64,000 nucleotides of DNA from Advenella mimigardefordensis DPN7 (GTDB lineage: Bacteria; Pseudomonadota; Gammaproteobacteria; Burkholderiales; Burkholderiaceae_B): contig NZ_CP003915.1 of the NCBI RefSeq assembly GCF_000521505.1, forward strand, positions 1,798,001 to 1,862,000, given 5' to 3'. This document shows positions 9,747 through 18,613 of this stretch, in pieces (position 1 is the first letter of the stretch; each line of letters starts with the position of its first letter). The notes below the pieces were generated by a model. That model was not told the origin of the DNA, ran no database searches, and worked only from the letters and a program-made list of their open reading frames with translations. Position numbers and translations under genes: made by a program.

Positions 9747-10535
9747 TTAAGCCGAGTTACGGTAAAAATCGCGAACTCGTTCGAGATCTTCCTGTGTATC
9801 GACGCCTGGCATGGGGGCGCTGGCGGTAACCAGCACGTGGATACGGAACCCATGCTCCAGTGCCCTGAGCTGTTCGAGCGACTCGAAGGTTTCCAGGGCC
9901 CCCTGACTGAGGGACGGAAAAATTTTCAGGAACCCGCTACGATAAGCGTATAACCCAATATGATGCAATGCGGGAAAACCTGTAGGAAAAGCGGATGGCT
10001 CACCTGCGGAACGGGCTGCGTTCGAGGCGAAATGGTTGCGTGCCCATGGAATGGGCGCGCGCGAAAAATAAAGTGCATATTGCTCGGACGAGCACACCAC
10101 CTTGACAATATTGGGGTTGAAAAAATCCTGCTGGTCGGCCAGCGGATAGGCGCAGGTTGAAATGGCGGCCGCGCTGTGGGCCTGCAGATCTTCGGCGGTG
10201 CGATTGATGATATCCGGCTCGATCATGGGCTCGTCGCCCTGAACGTTAACAATGACCTGATCGTCCGGCAGCGCCAGCCGGGTGGCGACTTCGGCCAGCC
10301 TGTCGGTTCCCGAGGGATGGTCTGCGCGGGTGAGCAGTGGCGTATAGCCATGCTGGCTTACTACATCTGCAATATGTGAATCATCTGTAGCGATATAAAC
10401 CTGGCTGGCTGCAGAGCGCGAGGCCTGCCGGGCGGTACGCACCACCATGGGCAGTCCGCCGATATCGGCCAGCATTTTCCCGGGCAGCCGGGTAGAGGCG
10501 GCGCGCGCCGGCACAATAACAATAAAGCCGCTCAT
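9747..10535 (-). CDS. kdsB: CMP-KDO synthetase (3-deoxy-manno-octulosonate cytidylyltransferase)
   Basis: A 262-residue nucleotidyltransferase with the KdsB start (IVIVPARAASTRLPGKML), the VNVQGDEPMI motif and the IGLYAYR segment. It activates KDO with CTP for the LPS inner core. It begins one base after the stop of the Trm112-like gene, so lpxK, the Trm112-like gene and kdsB form a compact lipid A/KDO operon. A linker rich in Ala and Ser near residues 170-185 is slightly longer than I expect for the family. Confidence 0.95.
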   Translation of the reverse strand: MSGFIVIVPARAASTRLPGKMLADIGGLPMVVRTARQASRSAASQVYIATDDSHIADVVSQHGYTPLLTRADHPSGTDRLAEVATRLALPDDQVIVNVQGDEPMIEPDIINRTAEDLQAHSAAAISTCAYPLADQQDFFNPNIVKVVCSSEQYALYFSRAPIPWARNHFASNAARSAGEPSAFPTGFPALHHIGLYAYRSGFLKIFPSLSQGALETFESLEQLRALEHGFRIHVLVTASAPMPGVDTQEDLERVRDFYRNSA

Positions 10536-10536
10536 C

Positions 10537-10794
10537 TTAGTGTATGCTACCGGGTGTGGCTGAACCGGCTGCGTCGCTTTCCGCTGTTTTGCCGCTCACC
10601 GGCCTGGCTGCCGTTGGGGCGCCGGGGTTTTGGCTGAGCGATCGTGCCTCTTCCTGCAACATGATGGGGATACCGTTTCTGATGGGGTAGGCTAGTTTGT
10701 CGTACTGGCAGACCAGTTCCTGCTCATTCTGGTCATGACGCAGGGGACTGTTGCACAGCGGGCAGACGAGGAGCTTGAGAAAATGCGTGTCCAT
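10537..10794 (-). CDS. Trm112-like / UPF0434 small zinc-ribbon protein
   Basis: An 85-residue protein whose first 50 residues match the Trm112-like family (LLVCPLCNSPLRHD, then LAYPIRNGIPIML). The frame is open further upstream, but the ATG at 10794 gives the normal N-terminus. The last 35 residues are a Ser/Ala/Pro-rich tail not usual for this family of about 60 residues. It sits between lpxK and kdsB, its common position in proteobacteria. Function uncertain; homologues of eukaryotic Trm112 partner methyltransferases. Confidence 0.88.
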   Translation of the reverse strand: MDTHFLKLLVCPLCNSPLRHDQNEQELVCQYDKLAYPIRNGIPIMLQEEARSLSQNPGAPTAARPVSGKTAESDAAGSATPGSIH

Positions 10795-10822
10795 ATTCGT
10801 GTGGTGTAATCGGTTGAATGGA

Positions 10823-11914
10823 TCAGTATACCGGTAATGATTTGAGTTGTTCGGCGATTCGGTCAAAAAAAGCTGCATCGGAAAACCGAGGCGCCACCTC
10901 CATGCTCCACAGGCGCTCGTCCTGCATGGCTTTGCATTTGGCTGCATCCTTGGCGGTCATCAGCACGATATCGGCGTCAATGGCCCGAAGTTCGTCTTCC
11001 GAAAAGGCATGGTGATCGGGGAAGGCAATGGTTTGTTGCGCAGTAATGCCCGCGTGCGACACTGTGCTGAAAAAGCGTGGAGGATGTCCGATGCCGGCAA
11101 TGGCGGCAATACGCTGTCCCTGGTGCGCTGTCGCCCATTGTTCCGGCGGCATACTCTGGCCGGAGCGCAAATGCACCATCCGGGTCGGAAGCAACTGCAT
11201 GAGCACGCGTCGCGGCTTGTTGTGTTCGTCAACGCCGCTCCTGGCTGGTGGCGATTCGGTGGCTGGCCCTGTTGTTGCTGGTGCTTCGGCAGGCGTATTG
11301 ATGACCAGATAGTCGACCGAGTCCAGTCTTGTGGCGGGTTCTCGCAGGGGGCCGGCCGGGAGCAGGCGGCCGTTGCCGATGCCGCGGCTGTCCTGCACGG
11401 CAATCTCGATATCGCGCCCGAGCGCCAGATGCTGCAGGCCGTCGTCGGCAATGATGACGGTGGTGTCCGGATATTGTTGCAGCAGGCAGCGCGCTGCTCG
11501 TGTTCGGTCCGGATGGATGGCGACCGGCGCGGCGCGTGCCAGCATAGCGGGCTCGTCGCCCAGGTAGGCTGCATCGATTTGCTCGCCGTAGCCATGGCGC
11601 GCTTCATGACCAACCTTCACGCCATAGCCGCGGCTGATCACGCCTGGCTGCCAGCCACGTTGTCGCAATGCAGCGAGCAGGCTCAATACAAATGGCGTTT
11701 TACCGGTACCGCCAACGAAAATGTTGCCGACCACGATCACCGGAACCGGCAGGCGACTGGCTTGTTTCAAACCACGTTTATAGCGCAGCTTGCGGATGGT
11801 AACGGCCAGGCGAGTGATCCATGATAGCGGCAGCAGCAGGTCGGACAGGCGTCCGCCGCTTTGCCATTGGCGCAGCAGGGTATCGGTCAGGGTAGAATGT
11901 CTTTTCTTTACCAT
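10823..11914 (-). CDS. lpxK: Tetraacyldisaccharide 4'-kinase
   Basis: A 363-residue inner-membrane-associated kinase that adds the 4'-phosphate to the lipid A precursor. The P-loop (GNIFVGGTGKT) is at residues 63-73, with VISRGYG and the conserved DDGLQH motif following. The ATG at 11914 is chosen over an upstream in-frame start because the preceding 33 residues do not resemble the family. An Ala/Pro/Thr-rich insertion (NTPAEAPATTGPATESPPAR) sits in the middle of the protein, making it slightly long. Confidence 0.93.
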   Translation of the reverse strand: MVKKRHSTLTDTLLRQWQSGGRLSDLLLPLSWITRLAVTIRKLRYKRGLKQASRLPVPVIVVGNIFVGGTGKTPFVLSLLAALRQRGWQPGVISRGYGVKVGHEARHGYGEQIDAAYLGDEPAMLARAAPVAIHPDRTRAARCLLQQYPDTTVIIADDGLQHLALGRDIEIAVQDSRGIGNGRLLPAGPLREPATRLDSVDYLVINTPAEAPATTGPATESPPARSGVDEHNKPRRVLMQLLPTRMVHLRSGQSMPPEQWATAHQGQRIAAIAGIGHPPRFFSTVSHAGITAQQTIAFPDHHAFSEDELRAIDADIVLMTAKDAAKCKAMQDERLWSMEVAPRFSDAAFFDRIAEQLKSLPVY

Positions 11915-12514
11915 GGTCTGGTTGATGGCTGGGATCCGGTAAAATCGGAAACGGCCAGTGTACTTGTTTCTGATATCGGAAAACGGGCATGCAGGGCAAC
12001 GCCGGTTATTCATGTTCAGCGCGACGCTTTGTTAACGGCCGGTGCAGGACATGTCGAACATTATCGCATCAAATCGGCGTGGCGCTTCAGGAGCGTGATG
12101 GCCTACGCACGGATCGCTAAGCGTCGATTGCCGTGATGATGAGACTGCGTTTGTTGATGGTTCTGACTGGGTTGGCGACATCATGCAATGCACAAAATCA
12201 GCATGGCGCAGAAAGGTCGGAATGGGTAAATGTAACTACTCACATTTTCTGTGGATAATTCTGTGAATAAGATGCTGTAATGGCGTATCTACACAAGTGC
12301 TGGGCTTGTTTGCTTAATCCTTGTGCAATTTAAATGAAATATTTATTTTTGTTTAAAATCAATGAGATACGAGATATTTCTCACAAATCAAATCAGGAAG
12401 CCATTGTAATACGCCGAAAAAAAGCCCAGGCTCTTGATTTTTAAATTTTGTGGACAGTTTGGAATTGGAATTTTGGAAAAACAGGAAAATGACACCGCCT
12501 TGTCAAGCGAAAAA
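11915..12514. other. Divergent intergenic region between lpxK and xseA
   Basis: About 600 bp, becoming AT-rich between 12240 and 12480, probably with promoters for both flanking genes. The only candidate gene is a 40-codon frame listed separately. The ExbB/ExbD-type genes that I recall beside lpxK in relatives are absent. Confidence 0.5.
12136..12258 (+). CDS. Possible very small lipoprotein (40 residues)
   Basis: Two consecutive ATG codons open a 40-residue frame with a basic start, a hydrophobic stretch (LLMVLTGL) and a lipobox-like ATSC, then a short polar tail. There is no good Shine-Dalgarno and the family is unknown to me. It could be chance. Confidence 0.25.
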   Translation: MMRLRLLMVLTGLATSCNAQNQHGAERSEWVNVTTHIFCG

Positions 12515-13822
12515 ATGTTATCGGTTGCTCAGCTGAACCGGCGCGTTGGCCGGCTGCTTGAGGAGGGCGTGCCCACGCTGTGGGTCACGGGTGAGGTCTC
12601 CAATTTTGTACGAGCCTCGTCCGGACACTGGTATTTCACGTTGAAAGACGAGCGCGCATCTGTGCGTGCGGTCATGTTCCGCGGCAAAACGACACAGCTT
12701 GATTTTGTTCCTGCCTCGGGGGACCGGATTGACGTAAGGGCCCGGGTGACGCTTTATGAGCCTCGCGGTGATTATCAGTTGCAGGTGGAGTCGCTGCGTC
12801 GGGCAGGACAGGGCAATCTGTATGAACAGTTTCTGGCGATTCGTGCCCGTCTGCAGGAAGAAGGGTTGCTTGATGCCTCTCGCAAGCGCTCCCTGCCGGC
12901 ATTTGCACGTCGTATCGGCGTGATTACCTCGCTCGGCGCCGCCGCCCTGCAGGACGTACTCAGTGCGCTCACCCGTCGGGCGCCGCATGTAAGCATTGTG
13001 ATTTATCCGACCGCAGTGCAGGGCAGAGATGCCGCTACCGAAATCATGAGTGCGCTGGCGCAGGCGCAAATGCGCAACGAAGTGGATGTCCTGCTACTGG
13101 TCCGTGGTGGCGGTAGTATGGAAGATTTGTGGAGTTTCAATGATGAAGCGCTGGCTCGGCTGATCGCAGCAAGCCGGATTCCGCTGGTTTCCGGTGTGGG
13201 GCACGAAACCGATTTTACGATCGCCGACTTTGTTGCCGATCTGCGTGCGCCAACGCCCACAGCAGCGGCTGAGCTGGTTTGCCGGCCCCGCCAGGACATC
13301 TTAAATGAGATTGCCGGTTTGACAGACCGGCTGTCACGGCATCAGCAGCGGATGCTGGAGCATTACAGCCTGCGGCTGGATCGCCTGACGGGGCGGCTGG
13401 TATCGCCGGCGCAGAAGATTCGTGCCGACAGGGTGCGGGTTGTGCATGCGATCAGGCAGTTGGATGCGGGTGTGCGAACCGGCCTGACGTATAAAAGGAA
13501 CCGGGTCGCCCTCCTGAATCAGGCGCTGGAACATAGTGCGCCGCAGGTGGCGCATGCCAGAAACCGGGTTGCCACCCTGCTGACGCGTCTGGATCGTGCT
13601 GCAGATCGCATCATCAGCCAGCAGCAGCGACGCTTCGAGCGCACGCATACGCAATTTACCGCCATCAATCCGCGAGCCGTGCTGGGGCGCGGCTATGCGA
13701 TCGTTTATGATGAGGCCGGACGCGTACAGCGCGACCCCGCTGCACTGCAGGATGGCCAGACCCTGAAGGTGGAATTGGAGAAAGGTACGCAGCAAGTCAG
13801 GGTCATTCCCAATCGCAGCTAG
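12515..13822 (+). CDS. xseA: Exodeoxyribonuclease VII large subunit
   Basis: The large subunit of exonuclease VII, about 435 residues. An N-terminal OB fold ([23 protein letters not shown]) is followed by the catalytic domain ([58 protein letters not shown]) and the coiled-coil C-terminal part. It degrades single-stranded DNA to oligonucleotides with XseB, which is not in this window. The frame is open to a TTG at 12434, but that stretch is AT-rich and unlike the family; ATG 12515, or TTG 12500 (AGGAAA 10 bases upstream), are the plausible starts. Confidence 0.92.
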   Translation: MLSVAQLNRRVGRLLEEGVPTLWVTGEVSNFVRASSGHWYFTLKDERASVRAVMFRGKTTQLDFVPASGDRIDVRARVTLYEPRGDYQLQVESLRRAGQGNLYEQFLAIRARLQEEGLLDASRKRSLPAFARRIGVITSLGAAALQDVLSALTRRAPHVSIVIYPTAVQGRDAATEIMSALAQAQMRNEVDVLLLVRGGGSMEDLWSFNDEALARLIAASRIPLVSGVGHETDFTIADFVADLRAPTPTAAAELVCRPRQDILNEIAGLTDRLSRHQQRMLEHYSLRLDRLTGRLVSPAQKIRADRVRVVHAIRQLDAGVRTGLTYKRNRVALLNQALEHSAPQVAHARNRVATLLTRLDRAADRIISQQQRRFERTHTQFTAINPRAVLGRGYAIVYDEAGRVQRDPAALQDGQTLKVELEKGTQQVRVIPNRS

Positions 13823-13872
13823 AATTTAAGGTATCATCAGAGAACCTTTTTCACTTTGACAAGGAGATCTAC

Positions 13873-14448
13873 ATGGCACACAGCTTACCTCCACTTCCCT
13901 ATGAAATGGATGCTCTTGCTCCCACAATTTCTAAAGAAACGCTCGAATATCACTATGGCAAACATCATAAAGCCTATGTTGATAAGCTGAACGAACTGAT
14001 CCCTGGTACAGAATTTGAAAACGCCAGCCTGGAAGACATCGTAAAAAAATCTGATGGCGTGATGTTCAATCAGGCTGCGCAGATCTGGAACCACACTTTT
14101 TACTGGAACAGCCTGACGCCAGGTGGCAGCGAGCCAGCCGGTGCTCTGCTCGAAGGCATCAATAAAAAATGGGGTAGTGTTGACAAGTTCAAGGAAGAGT
14201 TCAACAAATCTGCTGCCGGTAACTTCGGATCAGGCTGGACATGGCTGGTGAAAAAAGCCGACGGCTCACTGGACATCGTCAATACCAGCAATGCCAAAAC
14301 ACCGCTAACGACAGACGACGTTCCACTGCTGACCTGTGATGTCTGGGAACACGCTTATTACATTGACTATCGTAATGCGCGTCCTAAATATCTGGAATCA
14401 TTCTGGAAACTGGCTAACTGGGATTTTGCCAGCAAAAACCTGGGCTGA
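13873..14448 (+). CDS. sodB: Superoxide dismutase, iron type
   Basis: A 191-residue Fe-superoxide dismutase. Metal ligands are visible: His27 (LEYHYGKHH), His74 (QIWNHTFYW) and the DVWEHAYY segment carrying the Asp and last His. The Gln at residue 70 (AAQIWNH) and the length point to the iron rather than the manganese form. It converts superoxide to peroxide in the cytoplasm. A strong AAGGAGAT precedes the ATG, and a terminator follows the stop. Confidence 0.96.
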   Translation: MAHSLPPLPYEMDALAPTISKETLEYHYGKHHKAYVDKLNELIPGTEFENASLEDIVKKSDGVMFNQAAQIWNHTFYWNSLTPGGSEPAGALLEGINKKWGSVDKFKEEFNKSAAGNFGSGWTWLVKKADGSLDIVNTSNAKTPLTTDDVPLLTCDVWEHAYYIDYRNARPKYLESFWKLANWDFASKNLG

Positions 14449-14898
14449 TAACGCCAGGCAGGGATTCGTCCCCGCATGAAAAAAACCGCCAGTGCATGTG
14501 CTGACTGGCGGTTTCTTTTTGGGCTGCGGCGTTGAGTTCGTTAACGCATACATTGCTCGACAATGGTCACAATATTGGCCTTCTGTGCCTTGTGCGACCC
14601 GCAGGGTAACGCGCGATCCGGCATTGGCGTCCAGCGACCGCGGGGTGACGCTTATTTTTGCCTTGGGTTCCTCCGGTCCGGGTATGCCGCCAAAAAAATA
14701 GAAGGCATCGGACTCTCTCAAATGGGCGGCGGGATAGGGGCCCTTCCAGCCATTGAGAATGCAGTTGGCCAGTTGTCTGGGCTCAACATCGGAGTTTCGC
14801 TCAATGGCCGGTTTTTGGTATTCGGGCAGGGTAATGCCTGAACATCCTGCAAGCAAGCTGATGCAGCTTCCCAGCAGGGCGATCCTGATTCCTTTCAT
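14398..14898 (-). CDS. Putative outer-membrane lipoprotein, probably frameshifted at its 3' end
   Basis: The start [19 protein letters not shown] is a lipoprotein signal with lipobox LAGC, followed by a mature domain I do not recognise. As an uninterrupted frame it is 166 residues, runs through the sodB terminator and overlaps the end of sodB by 51 bp. In another frame the same DNA reads [12 protein letters not shown] and stops at 14541-14543, just before the terminator; a one-base correction near 14580-14600 would give a 118-residue protein ending before it. I infer a recent frameshift or sequence error. It lies 9 bp downstream of the DUF192 gene, probably in the same transcript. Confidence 0.6.
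   Translation of the reverse strand: MKGIRIALLGSCISLLAGCSGITLPEYQKPAIERNSDVEPRQLANCILNGWKGPYPAAHLRESDAFYFFGGIPGPEEPKAKISVTPRSLDANAGSRVTLRVAQGTEGQYCDHCRAMYALTNSTPQPKKKPPVSTCTGGFFHAGTNPCLALSAQVFAGKIPVSQFPE
14479..14520. terminator. Bidirectional rho-independent terminator
   Basis: An 11-bp inverted repeat (AAACCGCCAGT / ACTGGCGGTTT) is followed by CTTTTT on the plus strand and preceded by seven A, which read as T on the minus strand. It serves sodB and the convergent lipoprotein operon. Confidence 0.85.
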
Positions 14899-14907
14899 AA
14901 ATAACCT

Positions 14908-15453
14908 TTACTGTAGTATTTCCCGCAAGCCGTCTCTTGCGGCGGGCAGGGTGTCCGGTATGACTGCCTTGATATTATCACCGACACGGACGCCGTGGCT
15001 ACGAAACCAGTTCCGGTTCATTTCCAGCGCATAGCGGGCGGCTGCGCCGGAGCAGTGCGGGATCTCGGTGAGAGGCTGCATTTCATCCATGGACACAATG
15101 GTACCGTTCTTGTCTATGAAAGCAATGGCCAGGGGAATGGGGGTGTTTTTCATCCAGAAACAGCGGGACTGGTCGTCGCGGAACGCAAAAATCATACCGT
15201 GATCAGGTGACATCGTTTTGCGATACATGAGCCCCTGGGCACGCAAATCTTCAGTGTCGGCCACTTCAGCGGTGAGCATCTTGTTGTTGATTTGCAATGA
15301 GATGGTCGCGGACGAAGCGATGTCGTTGGCAGGAGCGGACACAGGAACGCGGGCTGCAGCAACCCTTGGGGCCGTGGATAGGCCTGTGAGGATGAAGCAG
15401 CCCGCGATAAGCGCTAACCGCAAGAACCTTGATGCGGGCAGGGATATAGGCAT
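14908..15453 (-). CDS. DUF192 family secreted protein
   Basis: A 181-residue protein with an N-terminal hydrophobic signal segment, then a DUF192 domain with its conserved motifs (LRAQGLMYRKTMSPDHGMIF, FWMKNTPIPLAIAFID, ALEMNRNW). Family members are small, often exported; function is not established to my knowledge. It lies downstream of the cold-shock gene (18 bp) and upstream of the lipoprotein gene, all on the minus strand. Confidence 0.85.
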   Translation of the reverse strand: MPISLPASRFLRLALIAGCFILTGLSTAPRVAAARVPVSAPANDIASSATISLQINNKMLTAEVADTEDLRAQGLMYRKTMSPDHGMIFAFRDDQSRCFWMKNTPIPLAIAFIDKNGTIVSMDEMQPLTEIPHCSGAAARYALEMNRNWFRSHGVRVGDNIKAVIPDTLPAARDGLREILQ

Positions 15454-15471
15454 AGTCTGTAATTATACAGG

Positions 15472-15720
15472 CTATGCTGCCATTATATTAAGTGCCTGTT
15501 GACCTTTTGGACCCTGTGCAATTTCGAAAGTAACGCGCTGACCTTCTTTTAGCGTCTTGAATCCATTCATCTGGATGGAGGAAAAGTGGGCAAAAAGGTC
15601 TTCGCCGCCGCCATCGGGTGTGATGAAACCGAACCCTTTGGCATCGTTAAACCATTTTACGGTCCCGGTCTGTTTGTTACCGCCTTCTTCCGGGACTGAT
15701 GTTTCTGTTGTTTCTGACAT
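15472..15720 (-). CDS. Cold-shock domain protein (CspA family)
   Basis: A single cold-shock domain of about 65 residues with RNP1 (KGFGFITP) and RNP2 (DLFAHFS), here preceded by a 17-residue acidic Ser/Thr/Glu extension ([14 protein letters not shown]). CspA proteins bind single-stranded RNA and act as chaperones in the cytoplasm. The 238-bp divergent spacer before clpS leaves room for the long leader common on csp mRNAs, though I could not identify a conserved element. Confidence 0.93.
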   Translation of the reverse strand: MSETTETSVPEEGGNKQTGTVKWFNDAKGFGFITPDGGGEDLFAHFSSIQMNGFKTLKEGQRVTFEIAQGPKGQQALNIMAA

Positions 15721-15958
15721 TCTTACAGCCTCTGCTCAAGATTTTACCAACCCATGGCAGACGATTGGTGATGCATCATCTGCCGAAAAAATACTGAAAC
15801 AGTTTTGTGGATACTATTTTTCAGTATAAATAAATGATGCGGATTAAAATTATGTGAGTCAATAGTGGAAATTACCGATAATTCTGGGGTTCATAAACAA
15901 CAGCACTTGAAATATCGTATACAGTATCAATATAAAGACTTTCTCAAGCAGGTTCGGT

Positions 15959-16267
15959 ATGGCTCAGCAGTCAGGCATTGTCACTGAAGCGCAAAAGGCA
16001 AAATTGGCGCCCCCACCCATGTATCAGGTGTTACTGCTAAACGACGATTACACCCCGATGGACTTCGTGGTTTCGGTTTTGCAAAAGATTTTTTCGAAAT
16101 CCGAAGAAGAAGCCACGGTGATCATGTTAAAAGTACATCATGATGGTAAGGGAGTGTGTGGCGTGTATACCCGTGATATTGCTGCCACCAAGGTGGCAAC
16201 GGTTGCGCAGTACGCGCGTTCCCATCAGCACCCATTGCAGTGCGTGATGGAACCCGTGGATTTGTAA
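15959..16267 (+). CDS. clpS: ATP-dependent Clp protease adaptor ClpS
   Basis: A 102-residue adaptor with the conserved core ([24 protein letters not shown] and [20 protein letters not shown]). It delivers N-degron substrates to ClpAP. It directly precedes clpA (43 bp), the standard arrangement. Confidence 0.97.
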   Translation: MAQQSGIVTEAQKAKLAPPPMYQVLLLNDDYTPMDFVVSVLQKIFSKSEEEATVIMLKVHHDGKGVCGVYTRDIAATKVATVAQYARSHQHPLQCVMEPVDL

Positions 16268-16310
16268 TAATCCTGGTATTCCCAGGGCAGTTGTTTAGAC
16301 GGAGGAAATT

Positions 16311-18611
16311 GTGATTTCTCAAGAACTCGAAGTGACACTTCATATGGCATTTGTGGATGCACGTTCGGCACGCCACGAATTTATTACCGTCGAACACCTG
16401 TTGCTGGTACTGCTGGACAATACGGCCGCCAGGGAAGTACTGACGGCCTGCGATGCTGATATCGAACAATTGCGCAGCAAACTGCGTGCGTTTATTGACG
16501 CCAATACACCAATAGTGGGCGGCTCCGAAGACGTCGATACGCAGCCTACGCTTGGTTTTCAGCGCGTCATCCAGCGCGCCATTATGCATGTTTCCTCCAA
16601 TGGCAACACGAAAAGCCCGGCCACGGGCGCCAATGTGCTGGTTGCCATTTTTAGTGAGAAAGACTCTCACGCCGTGTTCTATCTGCAGGAGCAGAATGTC
16701 ACGCGCCTGGACGTCGTCAACTACATTTCCCACGGTATCACCAAGTCAGCGGCGCCATCGCCCGACGAAAGTGCAGCCCCTTCAGAGCCGCAAGCCGGTG
16801 AGGCTGAAGAGAACAAGTCGCCGCTTGCGCTGTATGCCTCTGATCTGAACGGGCTGGCCAAGGCCGGAAAAATTGATCCGCTGATCGGACGGGACAGTGA
16901 AATCGAACGTGTGGTGCAAATCCTGTGCCGCCGTCGCAAGAACAATCCCTTGCTGGTGGGCGAGGCGGGCGTGGGCAAAACCGCGATCGCCGAAGGTCTT
17001 GCATTGCGCATTACAACGGGCAATGTGCCTGATATTCTCGCCAAGGCCCGCGTTTATGCCCTGGACATGGGTGCACTGCTGGCTGGCACGAAATATCGCG
17101 GTGACTTCGAGCAGCGTCTGAAAGCCGTGCTCAAGCAGCTGGCCAGCCAGCCCGATGCCGTGTTGTTCATCGACGAAATTCATACCTTGATCGGCGCCGG
17201 TTCTGCCTCGGGCGGTACCATGGACGCCTCCAATCTGCTGAAACCGGCGCTGTCTTCCGGCGCGCTGCGTTGCATGGGGGCCACCACCTACAAGGAATAT
17301 CGCGGTATTTTCGAGAAAGATCATGCACTGTCACGTCGTTTCCAGAAAATCGACGTCAGCGAGCCGACGGTTGAGCAGACGATTCTTATCCTGCGCGGCC
17401 TCAAATCCAAATTCGAAGAACACCATCACGTTCGCTATTCGGCAGCCGCCATTACAGCAGCAGCTGAGCTGTCCGCCAAACACATCAACGACCGTCATTT
17501 GCCGGACAAAGCCATCGACGTGCTGGACGAAAGTGGTGCGGCTCAGCGGTTGCTGCCCAAGTCGCGGCAGAAAAAAGTGATTGGCAAGGCCGAGATTGAA
17601 AACGTCGTATCCAAAATGGCGCGGATTCCGCCGCAATCGGTCAGCACCGATGATCGTAACAAGCTGGCCACGCTGGATCGTGATCTGAAAACGGTGGTGT
17701 TTGGTCAGGATGCGGCCATTACGGCGCTGGCGTCTGCCATCAAAATGTCGCGTTCGGGCTTGGGCAAACCGGATAAACCGATAGGTTCGTTCCTGTTTTC
17801 CGGCCCTACAGGCGTGGGCAAGACCGAAGTGGCCAAACAGCTGGCCTTCATTCTTGGCGTCGAGCTCATTCGCTTTGATATGTCCGAGTACATGGAGCGT
17901 CACGCGGTGTCACGCCTGATTGGCGCGCCTCCGGGGTATGTCGGTTTTGATCAGGGTGGTTTGCTGACCGAAGCGGTCAACAAACAGCCGCACAGCGTCT
18001 TGCTGCTGGACGAAATCGAGAAGGCGCATCCGGATATTTTCAATATCCTGCTGCAGGTCATGGATCATGGTGCACTGACCGATAACAACGGCCGCAAGTC
18101 CGATTTCCGTAACGTTGTGATCATCATGACCACCAATGCCGGGGCAGAGTTGCTGAATCGTCGCTCCATCGGTTTTGCTGACAGCCGTCAGAGCGGCGAT
18201 GAAATGGCAGAAATTAAACGCATGTTCTCGCCGGAGTTTCGTAACCGGCTGGATGCCATCATCCCGTTTGCGTCCTTGTCCGAAGACATTATCATGCGCG
18301 TGGTGGACAAATTCCTGATCGAGCTGGAGCATCAGTTGCAGGCCAAACGGGTGGAGGCAACGTTCACCGATGCGCTGCGTAAGCATCTGGCCAAAAAAGG
18401 ATTTGATCCGCTGATGGGGGCACGCCCCATGCAACGGCTGATTCAGGACGTGATCCGCCGAGCCCTGGCAGATGAACTCTTGTTTGGCCGACTGGCAAAT
18501 GGCGGTTCGGTTTACGTCGATATCGATGATCAGGACGAAGTTACGCTCACTTTCAATGATTCCGATCCGAAGGAACAAAAGGATTCAGAGGAAGAAGCAC
18601 TGGTCTCCTGA
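16311..18611 (+). CDS. clpA: ATP-dependent Clp protease ATP-binding subunit ClpA
   Basis: A 766-residue class I AAA+ unfoldase: N-domain, then two ATPase modules with Walker A motifs GEAGVGKT and GPTGVGKT and matching Walker B (VLFIDEIHTL, LLLDEIEKAHPD). It unfolds substrates into ClpP, which is not in this window. The start is GTG with a strong GGAGGAAATT in front. It follows clpS and is only two bases before the pqiA start, so the transcript probably continues into pqiABC. Confidence 0.97.
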   Translation: MISQELEVTLHMAFVDARSARHEFITVEHLLLVLLDNTAAREVLTACDADIEQLRSKLRAFIDANTPIVGGSEDVDTQPTLGFQRVIQRAIMHVSSNGNTKSPATGANVLVAIFSEKDSHAVFYLQEQNVTRLDVVNYISHGITKSAAPSPDESAAPSEPQAGEAEENKSPLALYASDLNGLAKAGKIDPLIGRDSEIERVVQILCRRRKNNPLLVGEAGVGKTAIAEGLALRITTGNVPDILAKARVYALDMGALLAGTKYRGDFEQRLKAVLKQLASQPDAVLFIDEIHTLIGAGSASGGTMDASNLLKPALSSGALRCMGATTYKEYRGIFEKDHALSRRFQKIDVSEPTVEQTILILRGLKSKFEEHHHVRYSAAAITAAAELSAKHINDRHLPDKAIDVLDESGAAQRLLPKSRQKKVIGKAEIENVVSKMARIPPQSVSTDDRNKLATLDRDLKTVVFGQDAAITALASAIKMSRSGLGKPDKPIGSFLFSGPTGVGKTEVAKQLAFILGVELIRFDMSEYMERHAVSRLIGAPPGYVGFDQGGLLTEAVNKQPHSVLLLDEIEKAHPDIFNILLQVMDHGALTDNNGRKSDFRNVVIIMTTNAGAELLNRRSIGFADSRQSGDEMAEIKRMFSPEFRNRLDAIIPFASLSEDIIMRVVDKFLIELEHQLQAKRVEATFTDALRKHLAKKGFDPLMGARPMQRLIQDVIRRALADELLFGRLANGGSVYVDIDDQDEVTLTFNDSDPKEQKDSEEEALVS

Positions 18612-18613
18612 GT

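Noticed and set aside
11861..12136. 91-codon plus-strand frame starting inside lpxK
   Set aside because: It is mostly antisense to lpxK with no Shine-Dalgarno; only the tiny lipoprotein-like frame further on was kept, at low confidence.
13823..13860. AGGT/ACCT hairpin with a T-run between xseA and sodB
   Set aside because: The stem is only four base pairs, and the sodB promoter should lie in the same spot.
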